Below are positions 47,480-60,109 of a stretch of DNA of 64,000 bases, in pieces. Source of the stretch: Lepturacanthus savala. Taxonomy: Eukaryota; Chordata; Actinopteri; Scombriformes; Trichiuridae. The notes beneath the pieces are model-generated. The model ran no database searches, was not told the origin of the DNA, and saw nothing but the letters and a program-made list of their open reading frames with translations. Where the stretch lies: contig CM060472.1 in the NCBI GenBank assembly GCA_030544235.1, positions 18,382,154-18,446,153 of the forward strand, read 5' to 3'. The first letter of the stretch is position 1, and each line of letters starts with the position of its first letter. The position numbers and the translations under genes were made by a program.

Positions 47480-50030
47480 TGTAGAGTATAATATGGGTCT
47501 CTGTGTTCTGTTCTGCATTATGTGGCATCTACACTAATATTTTGAAACTTGGAGCCTTTCATACATCTCTGGGGTAATGGAAATGGTGAACTTTTCAGAC
47601 CGGGGGGAGGGGGAGCACATATCGTAGACTACAGTATGCCTAACTTGTGAGTAATGTATTTTAAAATGACAGTTTGACTCTTTGCCTTGCATCTGCACTG
47701 CATGGTGTGGGTAGACAAACTCTCTAATCGCACCCACTTTTGTCAAAAGCTATCCTGCTTTGCAAGCAGGACTCTGGAGGTCAAGTAATCTGCCACTGTC
47801 TCTTAATTAAAACTGTATAATTGACTGGAAATGTAACTTTACAGCTAGGCACAGATAAGAGTGGGGTGCTTATCACTGCTCCAGATAAGGCAGCTTCCAA
47901 AGTATTCACTGTTCAGCTGTCCAGTCTTATCTTGGCTATTAGTTCCACCTAATCCAGCCATATACTTAAATCACTGATTTTTTTTTTTTTTTTTCTATCA
48001 GAAACCTTACCAACTCAGGTGGTGACTACTGTAATCACTTGCCTCAGCATGTTCACTGAAATGATGCAGGAGGTTTGCCGGTTGAGCCTGTAAGAGGATC
48101 TAGTGTTCTAAACTTAAAGGGTTCTGTTTTCAATAAAAATAAACTCAATACTTGTATTACTAACTGAAACCGCAGTGATGTACAGTGTTTCTGCCATGAA
48201 AAACAAGGCTTACAGAACTTAAACTGTATCAATTATCACAAAGTGTAGTACTTGTCTATAATTGAGGCACTCTTGCAATATAAACATATTTCAGTTCAGA
48301 GGGAAATATTGCACTTTATATTTTTACTTTTCAAATGCAGGTTTAATTTACATCCACATTCCTTTATATTAAAAGGAGCAAGAATTGATGCAGTATTTTT
48401 TAATCTAACCAGTATGTCCAATTGGCTTCATATTGACAAAACAAAATGTTCTTGCATGTATTAAAATAAGTGGTAAAATATAAGTCTGCATAATAAGTAC
48501 TTTTATTTTTGATGCTTTAGGCACATTTACTTAAGTGCTTTTTTGAACATCTGAGTAATTATAATTTTTACTCTAGTAAAGGTTTGGAGTACCGCTGCTT
48601 GTAAATTCATCAGAGTGGGACATCTCCTCTTTTCAGGGTCTCTGGGGAATGACGAAGCATCGGCGTTTACCCACAATCCTTTGCGCTCTTAAACCAATCA
48701 AACAGCAGAGTTCGTGTATTTTGCACCTGAAGGGGCTGTTCGCTTTTCTCTTTTTTGTAATATTAAACGAAACTGTTTCAACTGTTGAAATTAAACCAGG
48801 ACCTGAGTTAACCGGAGAAACTGCAAACGTAAAAGAAGAAAAAAAGAAGACTCAGCTGAGAAGAGACGCATGTGGACATCAGCTGCACAGGAATAATCAG
48901 GAAGTGAGTTTTATAACGGTAGTTAAATGTAGTTAATTTTATTCTACATTTAATTCTTCTATGTCCTCGTTTCAGCAGAAAGAGACTGTGCATGATAAGT
49001 ATTAAACAGCTCAGCTGTTGTTTATTGTAACGCTGCTTCACCAGCTGCTGCTGTTCATAAAGCTATTCAGCCGATCAGCTGCTGCCCGTAATATTATCTA
49101 ACGAGATGGAAAAGATGGATCTTTATGGGAAAAAAATCTGAATATTATTATATTTAGGTCCGATTGATTAATGCAGAATGTCTAAACGGTCTATTTCGAT
49201 GTGAATTGAGCTTCTTGCTCTAATACACATTTCCAATGAGAAAAGAAAAGCTGACAGTGGATCAGCTGTGATAAAACATGAGGAAAAGTAGCTGAGCAGA
49301 CAGGAAAGGGACAGGAAGTGAATCTTTTTCTGTCAGCTGACAACTCATCAGTATTTATAAAAAAAAGAAAAGGAAAAAAATGGAGACAACTAAAAAAGGT
49401 CCTAATGTCTGACAGTTTACCATCCCGATGTAATGAAAGGAGGGCTTGTTTTATTCATGTGATTTATTTACTTATCTGATCTGTAAAAGTTCTAAGTAGG
49501 CTGAGTTTACTGTACTTAAGTAGCTACAGTGTTTAGGTACTTATACTTCAGTATTTCTATGTGATAATTCTTTATACTTTGCTACATTTATCAGACAGCT
49601 TTAGTTACTTTCAGATTGCAGATTTTACATAAACAAAATGGCTGTATTTTCCACTTCAGTACAATTAAAGAACAACTGCTTGATATTTGATTAATATTTG
49701 TTCTCAACTCAATGAGAGGATCACTGTGAAGTTCTTAATTCTGAATGAATAAGGTGTAAACCAGGGCCATTACTGCCCAAACCTTTGTGTTCTTTTTTGT
49801 GATTTACCTTAAATGTAACTGATGTAACTTCCTAATTTGTGGCTTTTTCTTATTGACATTTACTCTCCATATTAGTCATAAAAAACTGCAAGATGCATGA
49901 AAGTAATTGTCTAGTCAACTGTCTCAATCTCAGCTTCCTGATAGAAACGTGGTTTTCCGGCACTGTGGTATAAAGTCTGCAGACAGGAGCAGCAGATCTG
50001 GCAGCAGTCAGCAGGTTTGCAGGAGGCGGA
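47480..50030. other. Intergenic between ZP gene and cndp2
   Basis: No complete gene. A T16 run lies near 47979-47994. About 48645-48903 has an exon-like look (open frame ending at donor GAA|GTGAGT, 48904) and could be a distal 5' exon. About 48480-48600 and 49485-49690 resemble the hAT-like family at 12800-13510. Confidence 0.45.
49485..49690 (-). repeat. hAT-like family, partial copy
   Basis: 'gtacttaagtagctac', 'agtatttctatgtgataatt' and 'ctacatttatcagacagctt' align as the reverse complement of the 3' part of the copy at 12800-13510. The ends are degenerate. Confidence 0.5.
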
Positions 50031-50042
50031 GCTTCTGTTCTG

Positions 50043-50049
50043 CTATAAA
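50043..50049 (+). promoter_or_regulatory. cndp2 TATA box
   Basis: CTATAAAA lies about 65 bp before the cndp2 ATG, preceded by a GC-rich 'ggaggcggagc' element. It would give a leader of about 35-40 nt. A longer transcript from an upstream exon near 48.7 kb is an alternative. Confidence 0.6.
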
Positions 50050-50110
50050 ACAACTCGAGGTAGAGTCTCACACTCTTCTCGTTTGCTGCTCCCTCAGCTC
50101 CTCTGCAGAG

Positions 50111-53100
50111 ATGGCTCATCTCCCAGCACTGTTCAAGTATGTGGACGAACACCAGGATGTTTATGTGCAGGTAAGCTCCTCCTTTCTCTTTTTTTTTCCC
50201 TTTGTAGCACTTTTATCGATCCCTGTGGCAATCAGTAAAAATTGACCCGTCATCTGCATCTGATCCGTCCTTAATAAGCACACTAGGAGCCAAAATATAA
50301 ACATTAAACTTCAATGCCTATGATAGTCCCGGGATTAAAATGGTTCTGTTCTGTTCTTCTCCAGCGCCTCGCAGAGTGGGTGGCGGTCCAGAGTGTGTCC
50401 GCTTGGCCGGAGAAACGCGGCGAGATCAAGAAGATGATGGAGATGGCGGCGAAGGACATTGAGCGTCTGGGCGGCACCGTGGAGATGGTCGACATCGGCA
50501 AACAGCAGGTCAGAGGGTGTAAGAGTGAAGTTTGAATAAGGCTGCAGCCTTATTCAAATAAACGCATCAATCACTGACTTCTTCTTCTTTTTGTATTATA
50601 TAAAAACACATTAGAACTCGAGTTTATGTAATTTAACAGTGTGGAGCCTCTCGTTTGTAGTTTGAAAGCAGCTAAATATACAGCAACTGATTCTGATTCT
50701 CCCTGTCGTTCACACAGCATCCCTGCGGAGAGGAGCTGCCCCTACCGCCCGTCATCCTGGGGCGTTTGGGGTCAGACCCGGGCAAGAAGACCGTGTGCAT
50801 CTACGGTCACCTGGACGTCCAGCCGGCCGCTATCGAGGACGGGTGGGACACAGAACCTTTCACTCTGGTGGAGAAAGACGGTGAGAGCAGGACATTTTAG
50901 TTTCTGTTTGGTTTGTTGTTGTTTTAACGTGACACAGGACATTTTCCTGTTGAGCCTGTAAGAGAAAACACATTGTTCTACAATGGTGATTCAGTGAGGA
51001 AATTGCTAATAGGTTTGGAAATAGCTGGTTTGTAGCTGCACATGTGCAGGTCAGATATCAGATTGACTGTTGGCCTTGGTGAAATTCTCCACTCTGTGTT
51101 ATTCTACTTTTAATTATCATTGCTTAAATGCTCTTTGAGCTTTTATCATCTTTGTACCTGTGATCATATTACGGCATATGTCCAAAGTCCAGCGCTGTTA
51201 CTTGAGCTTTAGAGTCTTGTGCTTAATCAAGTCTTATCTGTTAAATTCACAAGTTAATGTCCTCACCTTTTCAGAGGGAATATTAATTATTCTTTTTTGG
51301 CGGTGGTGGAGGAAGAATTTAAATCCTGTACTTGAGTAAAAGTATCAATACAACAATGGAAAAATACTTCATTACAAGTAGAACTCCTGCATGAAAAATC
51401 CTTTTTAAATAAAACAAAAAGTAAAAAGTATTAGTATATATAAGGAAAGTATTGCCTACATAAGTAAATGCGTAATACTTTTACATGTTAAACTTTACTA
51501 AACTAGGTAAATTAGGTAAACTGTTGGACATTGAGACACCTTTTTTAAATTCTTTCCATTTTATGGGATGTTTTTGAAATTACTGGTGAGTTGTCAGCTG
51601 ACAGACCATCATCCACTTCCTGTTTCTTTCCTGTCTGTTCAGCTCTGCTTTCTTTTAATATTGTAAATATGTATTGGAGCAGGAATAAATGATTCTCATT
51701 TCACATCAATGAGTTATAGATAAGAACATATCAGTCCTCTATTGTATAATGATTTTCAATAAACTAATACTTCAGTTGCTCTATGCAGGTAAACTGTATG
51801 GACGAGGATCCACTGATGACAAAGGTCCAGTATTGTCCTGGTTTAACATCATTGAGGCTCATCAGAAGATCAATCAGGTGAATTTCATCACAGTTTCACT
51901 AAGAGTTAGAGTTAGTCAGCGACTGTGATTGGGACAGAGACAGATATACCGTGTCCAGGTAACCGTGGTGCTTTAACACACACAAATCAAACTTTCTTGA
52001 TCCTATTTGCAGATGATCCAAAACACGAAGTGTCAGAGCTGTCAGCTGTGAAATGCGCAGCCAGCTAATATTAATCAGAGGCGTTCCTGAACATGTCTGC
52101 AGATAAAGAACATACTTTGGTTTCACTTTTGTTCAGTTGTGTAACCTAAACAAAAATAACCTGAAGCTGTTTGACATGGAGAGCTGTGTGTTTGGAATGT
52201 AAAACAACAGGGTTGATCAGAAACTGACACCGAACTGATTTCTGCGTGGAAATATTTATGGGAAATGTTAACATTGAATGGGATTTATTAAAAGAATTTA
52301 ATGGTAATTTAAAGTTACAACAATCTCTTCATGTTGTTTAACAATTTCGGTTTATGTTTCTAAAATATTTCAATGAATGTATGAAGTGTCTCTGTGTTAA
52401 AGAGCTGTTTTGCCAGCTGTCAGCAGCACAAGTGTGCAAAGGTCCTTGTGTGTCATTTCTAATCATAGCCATCGATTAATGATTAAACCAAATCACAGAT
52501 TGGACCACACACAGTTCGTGAAGCTGTGTGTCATAGCACCGGTACTCAACAAAACATACACGTACATCTGAAATGTCACCATATATATGATGATAAGGGA
52601 GTTCTACAACACAACAACACCATCATTTTATTGTTGTTCCTTGCATTTCAGTTAGTTTGCAGCAGACCTGCAGTTTGACATATGGTCATGAATATGACAT
52701 AAATGTCACACCACGAAGCGTACCATTGTCATCCAACTGTGCACCTTCAGCTTTGCCCTCAGGAAGATTATTTTCCTTTTGCTCATCTCACCAATGGCGA
52801 TACTTGGATTTTTTACTCTCTTCATATTTGTGACACAGGAGCTTCCCATCAACATTAAATTCTGCTTGGAGGGAATGGAGGAGTCCGGATCCGAGGGGCT
52901 GGACGACCTGATCTATGCCCGAAAAGACACGTTCTTCAAAGACGTGGACTATGTCTGCATCTCTGACAACTACTGGCTGGGCAAGAGCAAACCCTGCATC
53001 ACCTACGGCCTGAGAGGACTCTGCTTCTTCTTCATGGAGGTGAAGACGGAAACAAACACAATCAGACAAACTGGAACGAACACGCGGTCTAAGTGACGGT

Positions 53101-54662
53101 TTATCTCCCTGTTTAAAGGTGGAGTGCGGCGATAAGGATCTCCACTCAGGGGTGTTTGGAGGCTCTGTTCATGAGGCCATGACCGACCTCATTGCGCTAA
53201 TGGGTAAGTGAAGCTGCTGTTTTCAACTATTTCTCATACAGCTCATTTGAGTCACGTTTGATGCAGGAAAGTTTTACGTTTTGATGCTTCGTGCTCCGCA
53301 GGCTCCTTGTTAGACAACAAGGGGAAGATCATGGTTCCCGAGATTTACGACAGCGTGGCCCCTCTGACAGAGGAGGAGAAGAAGCTGTACGAGGGAATAG
53401 ATTTTGACTTGGCTGAGTACTGCAAAGATTCTGGAGTTGGACAACTGCTGCATGACACCAAGGCAAGGAAAACATTCTTCTGTTATGTGCTGCACCTGTC
53501 TAGGCTCCTGTGTTCATTATTTCTTTTTCTTGTAGGAGCAAATCTTAATGCACCGCTGGAGGTATCCGTCTCTTTCCCTTCATGGTATTGAGGGTGCGTT
53601 CTCTGATCCGGGCGCCAAGACCGTGATTCCCCGCAAGGTCATCGCCAAATTCTCCATCCGCCTCGTCCCCGACATGGACCCCGAACTCGTGAAGAAGCAG
53701 GTAGACCTGAAAACACCATGGACGGTTTCTTTTTAGTTCTCTGGTAGTGATCACGTGACCGCAGCACCAAATACAACTACCTTAAAATTCTACTTGAGTA
53801 AATGTACTTGGTTAATTTCCGCATGTCACAGCGATGGTCACAGTGATGCTTGATTTGAACAGAATACTGCATCTACGATATAAATCTGATCTTTGGAGGC
53901 TACTTATCTACTGACAGACAGCAAAGATTCCATTCTGTTCATGACGAGAAGGAGAATGTGTGTTATGAGGAAGTGAGACTGATTCATCATAAAACAAATG
54001 TACCAAAAAAACAAAATAATCCAAAATCTTCTTGGTGCTGTGGTTTTCATTTTTTTTTCTTTATTTAATTCAAAGGTTATTGGTTATCTGGAGAAGAAGT
54101 TTCAAGAGCGCTGCAGCCCCAACAAGCTGAAAGTAACAATGGCCGACGGGGCCAAAGCCTGGGTGTCCGACTTCAACCACCCTCACTACATGGCTGGACG
54201 CAAAGCCATGAAGACAGGTACAGAGACAGAGAGATGGAGGCTGATGTGTTTAACATTAAAGCTGCTCGGTTAATGCTCGGATATGTTGTCTCACTGACTG
54301 TATCTCGGTTTCTTCCCTCCTGCCGGGGCTCAGTCTTTGGTATCGAGCCCGACCTGACTCGTGAGGGAGGGAGCATCCCCGTCACCTTGACCTTCCAGGA
54401 GGCCACAGGACAGAACGTCATGCTGCTTCCCGTCGGAGCCTCCGATGACGGCGCTCACTCCCAGAACGAGAAGTTCAACAGGTGTGTGTCAGTCGGCAGG
54501 GACTGGTTTCCTACCCCGAGGCCACTGAGACCCATAGAAAAATCCAACAGTTTTTGACAGGAAGAGGAATTAAATTTTATTCTTTCTGTTTTCAGATCCA
54601 ACTACATCCAGGGAACAAAGATGCTTGGTGCATACTTCCATGAGGTGTCCCAGCTGGAATAA
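50111..54662 (+). CDS. cndp2: Cytosolic non-specific dipeptidase (cndp2)
   Basis: Di-metal M20-family peptidase cleaving dipeptides such as Cys-Gly in the cytosol. Exons: 50111-50170, 50365-50508, 50718-50880, 51789-51877, 52839-53039, 53119-53203, 53302-53462, 53536-53700, 54076-54217, 54334-54481, 54596-54662. Phases close to 474 aa (human 475). The catalytic set falls at the human positions: H99 (YGHLDVQPA), D132 (STDDKGP), base E166 and ligand E167 (EGMEESGSEG), D195 (CISDNYWL), the partner-subunit H228 (DLHSGVFGG) and H445 (DDGAHSQNE). The start matches the human MAALTTLFKYID-type N-terminus. There is no signal peptide, which excludes the secreted CNDP1. The intron after 53462 has a GC donor (AAG|GCAAGG). 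AATAAA is at 54844-54849. Confidence 0.97.
51301..51545 (+). repeat. hAT-like family, partial copy in cndp2 intron 3
   Basis: It starts cggtggtggaggaagaattt and continues 'cctgtacttgagtaaaagta' and 'cctgcatgaaaaatcc', the 5' end of the family at 12800-13510. The 3' end is lost. Confidence 0.6.
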
Positions 54663-54843
54663 ACAGATGCCTCAAATATTTCACGTCTATCCTCACTGAC
54701 CTGTAATGTCTGTCATCTGATTCAGTTCTGAAGAGGAGAAGGAGTGAGCTCTACACATAGATCCACATATTCTGTTGTTTGAAGGAAATATTTCAATCTG
54801 TAATAAGAGAACAGTTTTACACACACTGCCACACTCCTAATAC

Positions 54844-54849
54844 AATAAA
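54844..54849 (+). promoter_or_regulatory. cndp2 polyadenylation signal
   Basis: AATAAA about 180 bp after the cndp2 stop codon. Confidence 0.75.
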
Positions 54850-55643
54850 ATTCTTTCTTTGTTATGATTGGTTGTCCCGTTTCAATAATAGCACTTTACT
54901 ACATCATATACTTAATGTTAGAGGATTTACGTTACATTATTTTCTAGCCTGATACTAACATATCTTCTCTTTCCAGTTAAGCTCAAAGCTTCAGCAGAAA
55001 CATGCTGAAAATAGATTAATAATTAAAATTGTATTTTGACAGATAGTATTCCTGATCCTGAAATATTAAGATCCTAACAAAGGGAAGAAAAAAATAATAG
55101 TATTGACTTGATTTGAATCATTTGGAATGAAGCTTCAAATAAACCTTTAAATGTGTTTTTTGCACAGAAGGCAAATTGTAGATTATGTTCCTATGACTTA
55201 TATTGAAAGTGCATAATGAAGGACCTGCTAATGCCAGTATGATAGGAGGAATGGTTATGGCAAGAAAATTTGTGATTCTGTCCTTTAAAATATTGCAAAA
55301 ACATTGGTAGACAAAGGACTTGGATACTTACATACTACTTGAGTAAAAGAAATACTATCATCCACCAAATTGAAAACATTCCATCAACAAAGGTATGGAA
55401 GTATTATCAGCAAAATGTAAAAAGTACTCATTATACAGACTGTTAGATTATTTTAGTATACTATTGTAAATCTATTCTGAAATGTTTGTGAAAATGTTTT
55501 AATTCATTAGAGTCATATTAATGGTATTGCATGTTTGGCATCTTTCACACAAAATGAGACAAGGACATAATTGTCTTGAAAATAATTTTAATGCAAAGCA
55601 GACAACCACACTCAGAACCTATTAATAATAATAATAAACATTA
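54850..55643. other. Convergent intergenic region cndp2/mterf1
   Basis: No gene. A remnant of the hAT-like family ('actacttgagtaaaag', 'gtattatcagcaaaatgt') lies at about 55315-55470. A possible mterf1 ATTAAA signal (minus) is at 55587-55592. A (TAA)n run ends near 55635. Confidence 0.5.
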
Positions 55644-56807
55644 CTATGTGCAGTCTCTTACTGAGGCAATAAGCCTTTTCATTCTTGCATCAAACCGCTT
55701 CTGGCTGGACATGAGGACGCCAATGCCGTTTTTCTGAAAGTCGTATTTTATTCTGTGCAGCTGCTTGAGCCGCGCCGTGATGTTCTGGGTGCTGTAGTTC
55801 AAAATCGTCGGCTTCTCCAAGATCTGCTGTATTGTGATTCCTCCTTCGAGGAGACAGTCCAGTTTCAAGCTCAGCGTATCGTAGCCGATGTACAGAGTCG
55901 TTGGATAAGAGATGACCAGCTGTCTGACTTGAGCTTGCTCACAGCCCAGAGAGGCCAGCTTCTTCTGAAGGTAGATAAAGTTGTTTTTCATATAGTCATT
56001 GGAAAGATCAAGAAATATGGCCCCGGGGCCTTGAAAGAGATCCAGTAGTTCAGAGTCGCTGATCTCAAGAATATCTCTCAGGATATTGACGTTGGTCTTG
56101 ACTCTCTTCGTGCTGCGGATGAGGATGTAGACGTTTCTGGATATGACGTTTTTAGCGAACTGCTGTGGATTCTCGCCACCGAGCTCTGAACAGGCATCCT
56201 GCAGACACTCCACCATCTGCTTGTTGAGCTCGAGGCTGTTGGAGAAGGTCCGTGGTGCCGTGGACAGCAGCCGCTTGAGAACTTTGGAGTCGAGTCCGAG
56301 CCCGATCAGGAAAGCGATGTTCTTCTCAAAGTTCTTGTTATCACTGGAGCGGAAGAAACTCTCGGGCGCGCGATCCAGGATGTTCACGATCTCCTCGTCT
56401 GTGTTTAAGATCTTTCTCCACAGCTGCCAGCGCTGCTCCAGGTTGTCGATGGAGCGGGTGATGGCGCGGGGATAACGGGATATAATGCTGGCGATCACCT
56501 CCTGGCTGGCTCCTTTGCTTTGCAGGAACTGGGCGAGGCCTTGCTCGTTGGTGGAAGTTTTACGAAAAACCCCAGGCTGACGCTGCTGGGCCTTCTTCAC
56601 ATCCACCCCCATGAGATTCAGCTTCTCCAGCAGACATTCTTTCTCTGCCTTCACTGCCGCCTTTGGCTCATCACGTTCTGCTGTGACAAAGCAAAGCCTC
56701 CCGGGAAGGTGGCGCGTCAACTGTGGTGCGTTTAGCCTGAAGGTTTGCTGCAGCAGCACTGATCGACAGAGGCAGAGATGAGCCCTGATTCCGATTACTG
56801 TGGCCAT
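55644..56807 (-). CDS. mterf1: Mitochondrial transcription termination factor 1
   Basis: Mitochondrial-matrix DNA-binding protein that stops transcription at the tRNA-Leu site downstream of the rRNAs. A single 387-aa coding exon, close to human (399). Residues 1-50 form an Arg-rich presequence with few acidic residues (HLCLCRSVLLQQTFRLNAPQ). The mTERF repeats follow, with strong blocks MGVDVKKAQQRQPGVF, LQSKGASQEVIASIISRYPR, PESFFRSSDNKN, TAPRTFSNSLELNKQMVE and LIRSTKRVKTNV, all nearly as in human MTERF1. The start codon is the first ATG after a good acceptor (minus strand, at 56846), so a non-coding first exon is likely further up. Adjacent to akap9 as in human 7q21.2. Confidence 0.95.
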   Translation of the reverse strand: MATVIGIRAHLCLCRSVLLQQTFRLNAPQLTRHLPGRLCFVTAERDEPKAAVKAEKECLLEKLNLMGVDVKKAQQRQPGVFRKTSTNEQGLAQFLQSKGASQEVIASIISRYPRAITRSIDNLEQRWQLWRKILNTDEEIVNILDRAPESFFRSSDNKNFEKNIAFLIGLGLDSKVLKRLLSTAPRTFSNSLELNKQMVECLQDACSELGGENPQQFAKNVISRNVYILIRSTKRVKTNVNILRDILEISDSELLDLFQGPGAIFLDLSNDYMKNNFIYLQKKLASLGCEQAQVRQLVISYPTTLYIGYDTLSLKLDCLLEGGITIQQILEKPTILNYSTQNITARLKQLHRIKYDFQKNGIGVLMSSQKRFDARMKRLIASVRDCT

Positions 56808-57680
56808 TTTTAACGAGGACCGTTACACTGTCAGCATTATAACATCTAAAAGAAAAAAAATAAACATTCAGCTCAATATTACCAGAAATGCAGTCAAAGA
56901 ACAAACAATACAAGACTTCATCATGTCTACGCTCAAATATAAACAGCTAATAAAACAAACAAAATTAATAATTAATTAATGACAAAGCTGCAGTGCTTAA
57001 ATACATGGATCCTTCAGTAAAAGTAGTGATACCTGTAGATTGACAGACCACAGTGGATACAGTGTGTTTTTATTTATAACTTCTACAATGTGTGTGTACT
57101 GCTTTTCATGTTTTGATCAGTGTGTGATTAGTACACGATCAGTATTTAATCAAACAAAGCCTTGTCTTATTTTAATAGAAATCTGTTCCCCAAGATTGCA
57201 ATGTATTACATTTTTATAGAGGACATGACATCAATGCCCTGTGGATATGTGGGATTTGATTAGTATTACACAATGATTAATATTAGGTCACTGTATATAT
57301 GTATCTGTATGTAACAGTCTGCATAATTAGTACTTTTACTTTTCTTTTACGTCGATGTTCAGGATTTTTACTTGTCAATGAGTATTTCTAGACGTCAGTA
57401 TATCAACTTTTACTCGAGTAAAGTATCTCACACAGATCTTTTACAGGTCAAAGTCTGTATTATACTTTATACAACATAACACATCCTGGATTTTACTCAT
57501 TCATTTGTAATCATATCTCAGCATTTTTCTATTACCTGAAATAATATTTAATGATTAATAAAATTAGAGTATTGATCTAAATGTTTAAATTATATGAATC
57601 AAATTTCAGTAGTTAACTCACCATGTTTATATCATTTGGTTAATTCTCACACGTTGAGTACATCTTTGCGCGAGTAGTTC

Positions 57681-57692
57681 CGCACATGCGCA
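57681..57692. promoter_or_regulatory. NRF-1-like site, putative mterf1 promoter
   Basis: CGCACATGCGCA matches the NRF-1 consensus YGCGCAYGCGCR at 11 of 12 positions, in a locally CpG-containing patch about 850 bp upstream of the mterf1 coding exon. NRF-1 typically drives nuclear genes for mitochondrial proteins. The first exon would begin near here. Confidence 0.5.
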
Positions 57693-57779
57693 GTCCTTCT
57701 TCTTCTAATGTTGCCGCTGCTTCTTCTTCTGTGGTGTTTAGAGGCGGATACCGCCGCCTGCTGGATTAAATATAAAACG

Positions 57780-60100
57780 CAATGTTTCTACCCAACCGAA
57801 ATCACCAAATCAATCAACCAAAAATTAAATACAAGTAAAAATATGGGAAATATATATAAATCTAATATATATCGCGTATGATAGCTTGTTTATAACTAAA
57901 TCAGAAATCAATCAGAAAGAACCAGGTAAGAAAACAAACACAGAATAGTTTGATGAGTTATTGAATTATTAGATGAATACCTAAGTAATTTAAACTAACT
58001 TTTAACATCAAAACAGTGTTTTATTATTATATTTCTTTTAAAAAGTGGTGAGTAATAAAGTATTTTCTTCTCACTTTCAACCACTAGAGGGAAGGAAGGA
58101 GCTAATTAGTGATTACAGATTTCCTTTAGGGTCTTTCTAATAAATATTGTTTTCATTACATTTTATTAATCTAATCAAAAATATTTTGGCCTTTAATGTT
58201 TTGTAGAATTAACAAATAACTAATAACTTACTATCATGTATGGCTCATCAGAGAAGCTGCATCCAGTATTGTTTTTGTTATTTGCATGAAGTATTGAGTA
58301 AAAATGATTATATAAGGAGCAAAATAGTTGCTGTTGAATTGTTTGACCAATTACTCACTGCAGCTGTAGTTACAGGATACATCAATCCATGACATTAACA
58401 TATGCAATAAGATGTAGTGTAGTCCATGTACTCCATTCATATGTGTATATTGATGGCTGGTTGATATCGTCAGTATAGTTATAATCATATCCAGTTGTAG
58501 AGCATCAGGATTATAAATTACAGACATAATGAATACTCATGAATATTTGAATACAGCCAGTGAAATCTTCAATATGCAAATGAGTCTTCACTTCACTGCT
58601 CTATGTTACTGATTAGGGTGTTTTAGTCAAAACAGCTTCTTCCTCGATAGATTGAACAGTCTCTGTATTTTTTTAGTCATCGACAGGACACAGTTTATGT
58701 TTCATCACCACAACCAGCCCCACTTTCCTCTCACTTATCCCAAAGCTCTTCTGGCTGCATTAGCATAATTCTGTGATGAGAGAAACTCTCATGGTTTCAT
58801 GAGGCCTGTGGTTGGATTTGATTTGGCACTAATGAGAAAACATATTTTTTCTGCCTGTGAATCAAAGACTATTCATATGTTACATCTTTCTACTTTAAGG
58901 AGAAAGCAGAAGGATGTTTTGTTGAATAAAATTCACATAAGTCCAAGAGTGAAAAAAAAAAAATCTTTATTCAAGTTGAGGAATACACATACTTACAATG
59001 AACGATTTATGCACGATAAAAATGTAATAAATTGTGTAATAAAGCGTAGAATGAAAAGAGAAACACTACAAGTTTATTCTGATAAAGGTTACTTTGTTGG
59101 CTTTCTCTAGAAGAGGTTTATAGGCGATTTAATGTTGTATATGTGAGCAAGTGACAAGTCAGTTGTTGCCATCATCCATATTACAAAATAATAATTTTGT
59201 TTTTATTTTACTCCCAAAGTATTGCTTATATTTCCTGATAAAAAGGACTATAGAACATAAATGAGATGGGCAGGTACCTTCAATTGTTGTTGAAACTCTT
59301 TCATGGGTTGTTGATCTAAATTAATATTTTGTCCACCCTTTATGCATTAGTGTTATATCATGAATATGTCTACTTCTGTGTTTTTAAAGCGATATGGACG
59401 TTCTCTCCTGATCCATTTGTTGTGGTCTTCCAGGTAAAGTTGCTTGGGTAACTGCTGACACAGTACTCCTGCAGTGAATCAATAATTCAGAAGCTGAGAA
59501 AACTTTCAAATGCACAGCCATTCTCACAGACGCTGTCGCGCAGACAGCGAGTGGTGGGATCAGGTGGGATCCGATCGGTAAGAATGTCCAAAAGACGATG
59601 GGTGGAATTCAAGATCTGTCAGACTATCAGCTGTTCAGCTCCTGTCAGCCGAAGACAGAGAGCATCGTCTCCTGCTGCTGCTGCTGCAGGTATGTTAGCA
59701 TATGAAGATGAACCTTTACTTCTGCCTCCAGTGGGTTTTCTATGACACATATGAACCATATTGAGCCACAAGGTAAATGAACTGTGGCCTACAATAGTAG
59801 TTTAAATTATATTGAGGACACTGTTAGGGCAAAAGTTTGAATTGAGATCAAACAAGTGTTAGAAAGTTTTATAATAACCTGAGGTCAGAGAGGACTGTAC
59901 ATTCTATGGACAGTTAAATAGCATCAACGTTTATCTGACAGGTTCACTTACTTTTCAATTACATTATTAATACAAATATAAAAGCTAATAAATTATGACA
60001 TTTTAAAAGTGAGGCTACACGTGTGTATATAAAATGATTCAAATTTGATGAACCTTTAGCAGCTGCAACATTAAATTAATGTTAATGCATCACTAATTAT
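57780..60100. other. Intergenic between mterf1 and akap9, part 1
   Basis: No gene recognised. AT-rich. An exon-like patch at 59551-59691 has an open frame ending at CTGCAG|GTATGT, but it shows no known protein and no partner exon. Confidence 0.45.
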
Positions 60101-60109
60101 CGTCTAATA

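Noticed and set aside
52779..52838. Upstream in-frame extension of cndp2 exon 5
   Set aside because: The conserved protein joins exactly at the CACAG acceptor (52838). The extension is intronic.
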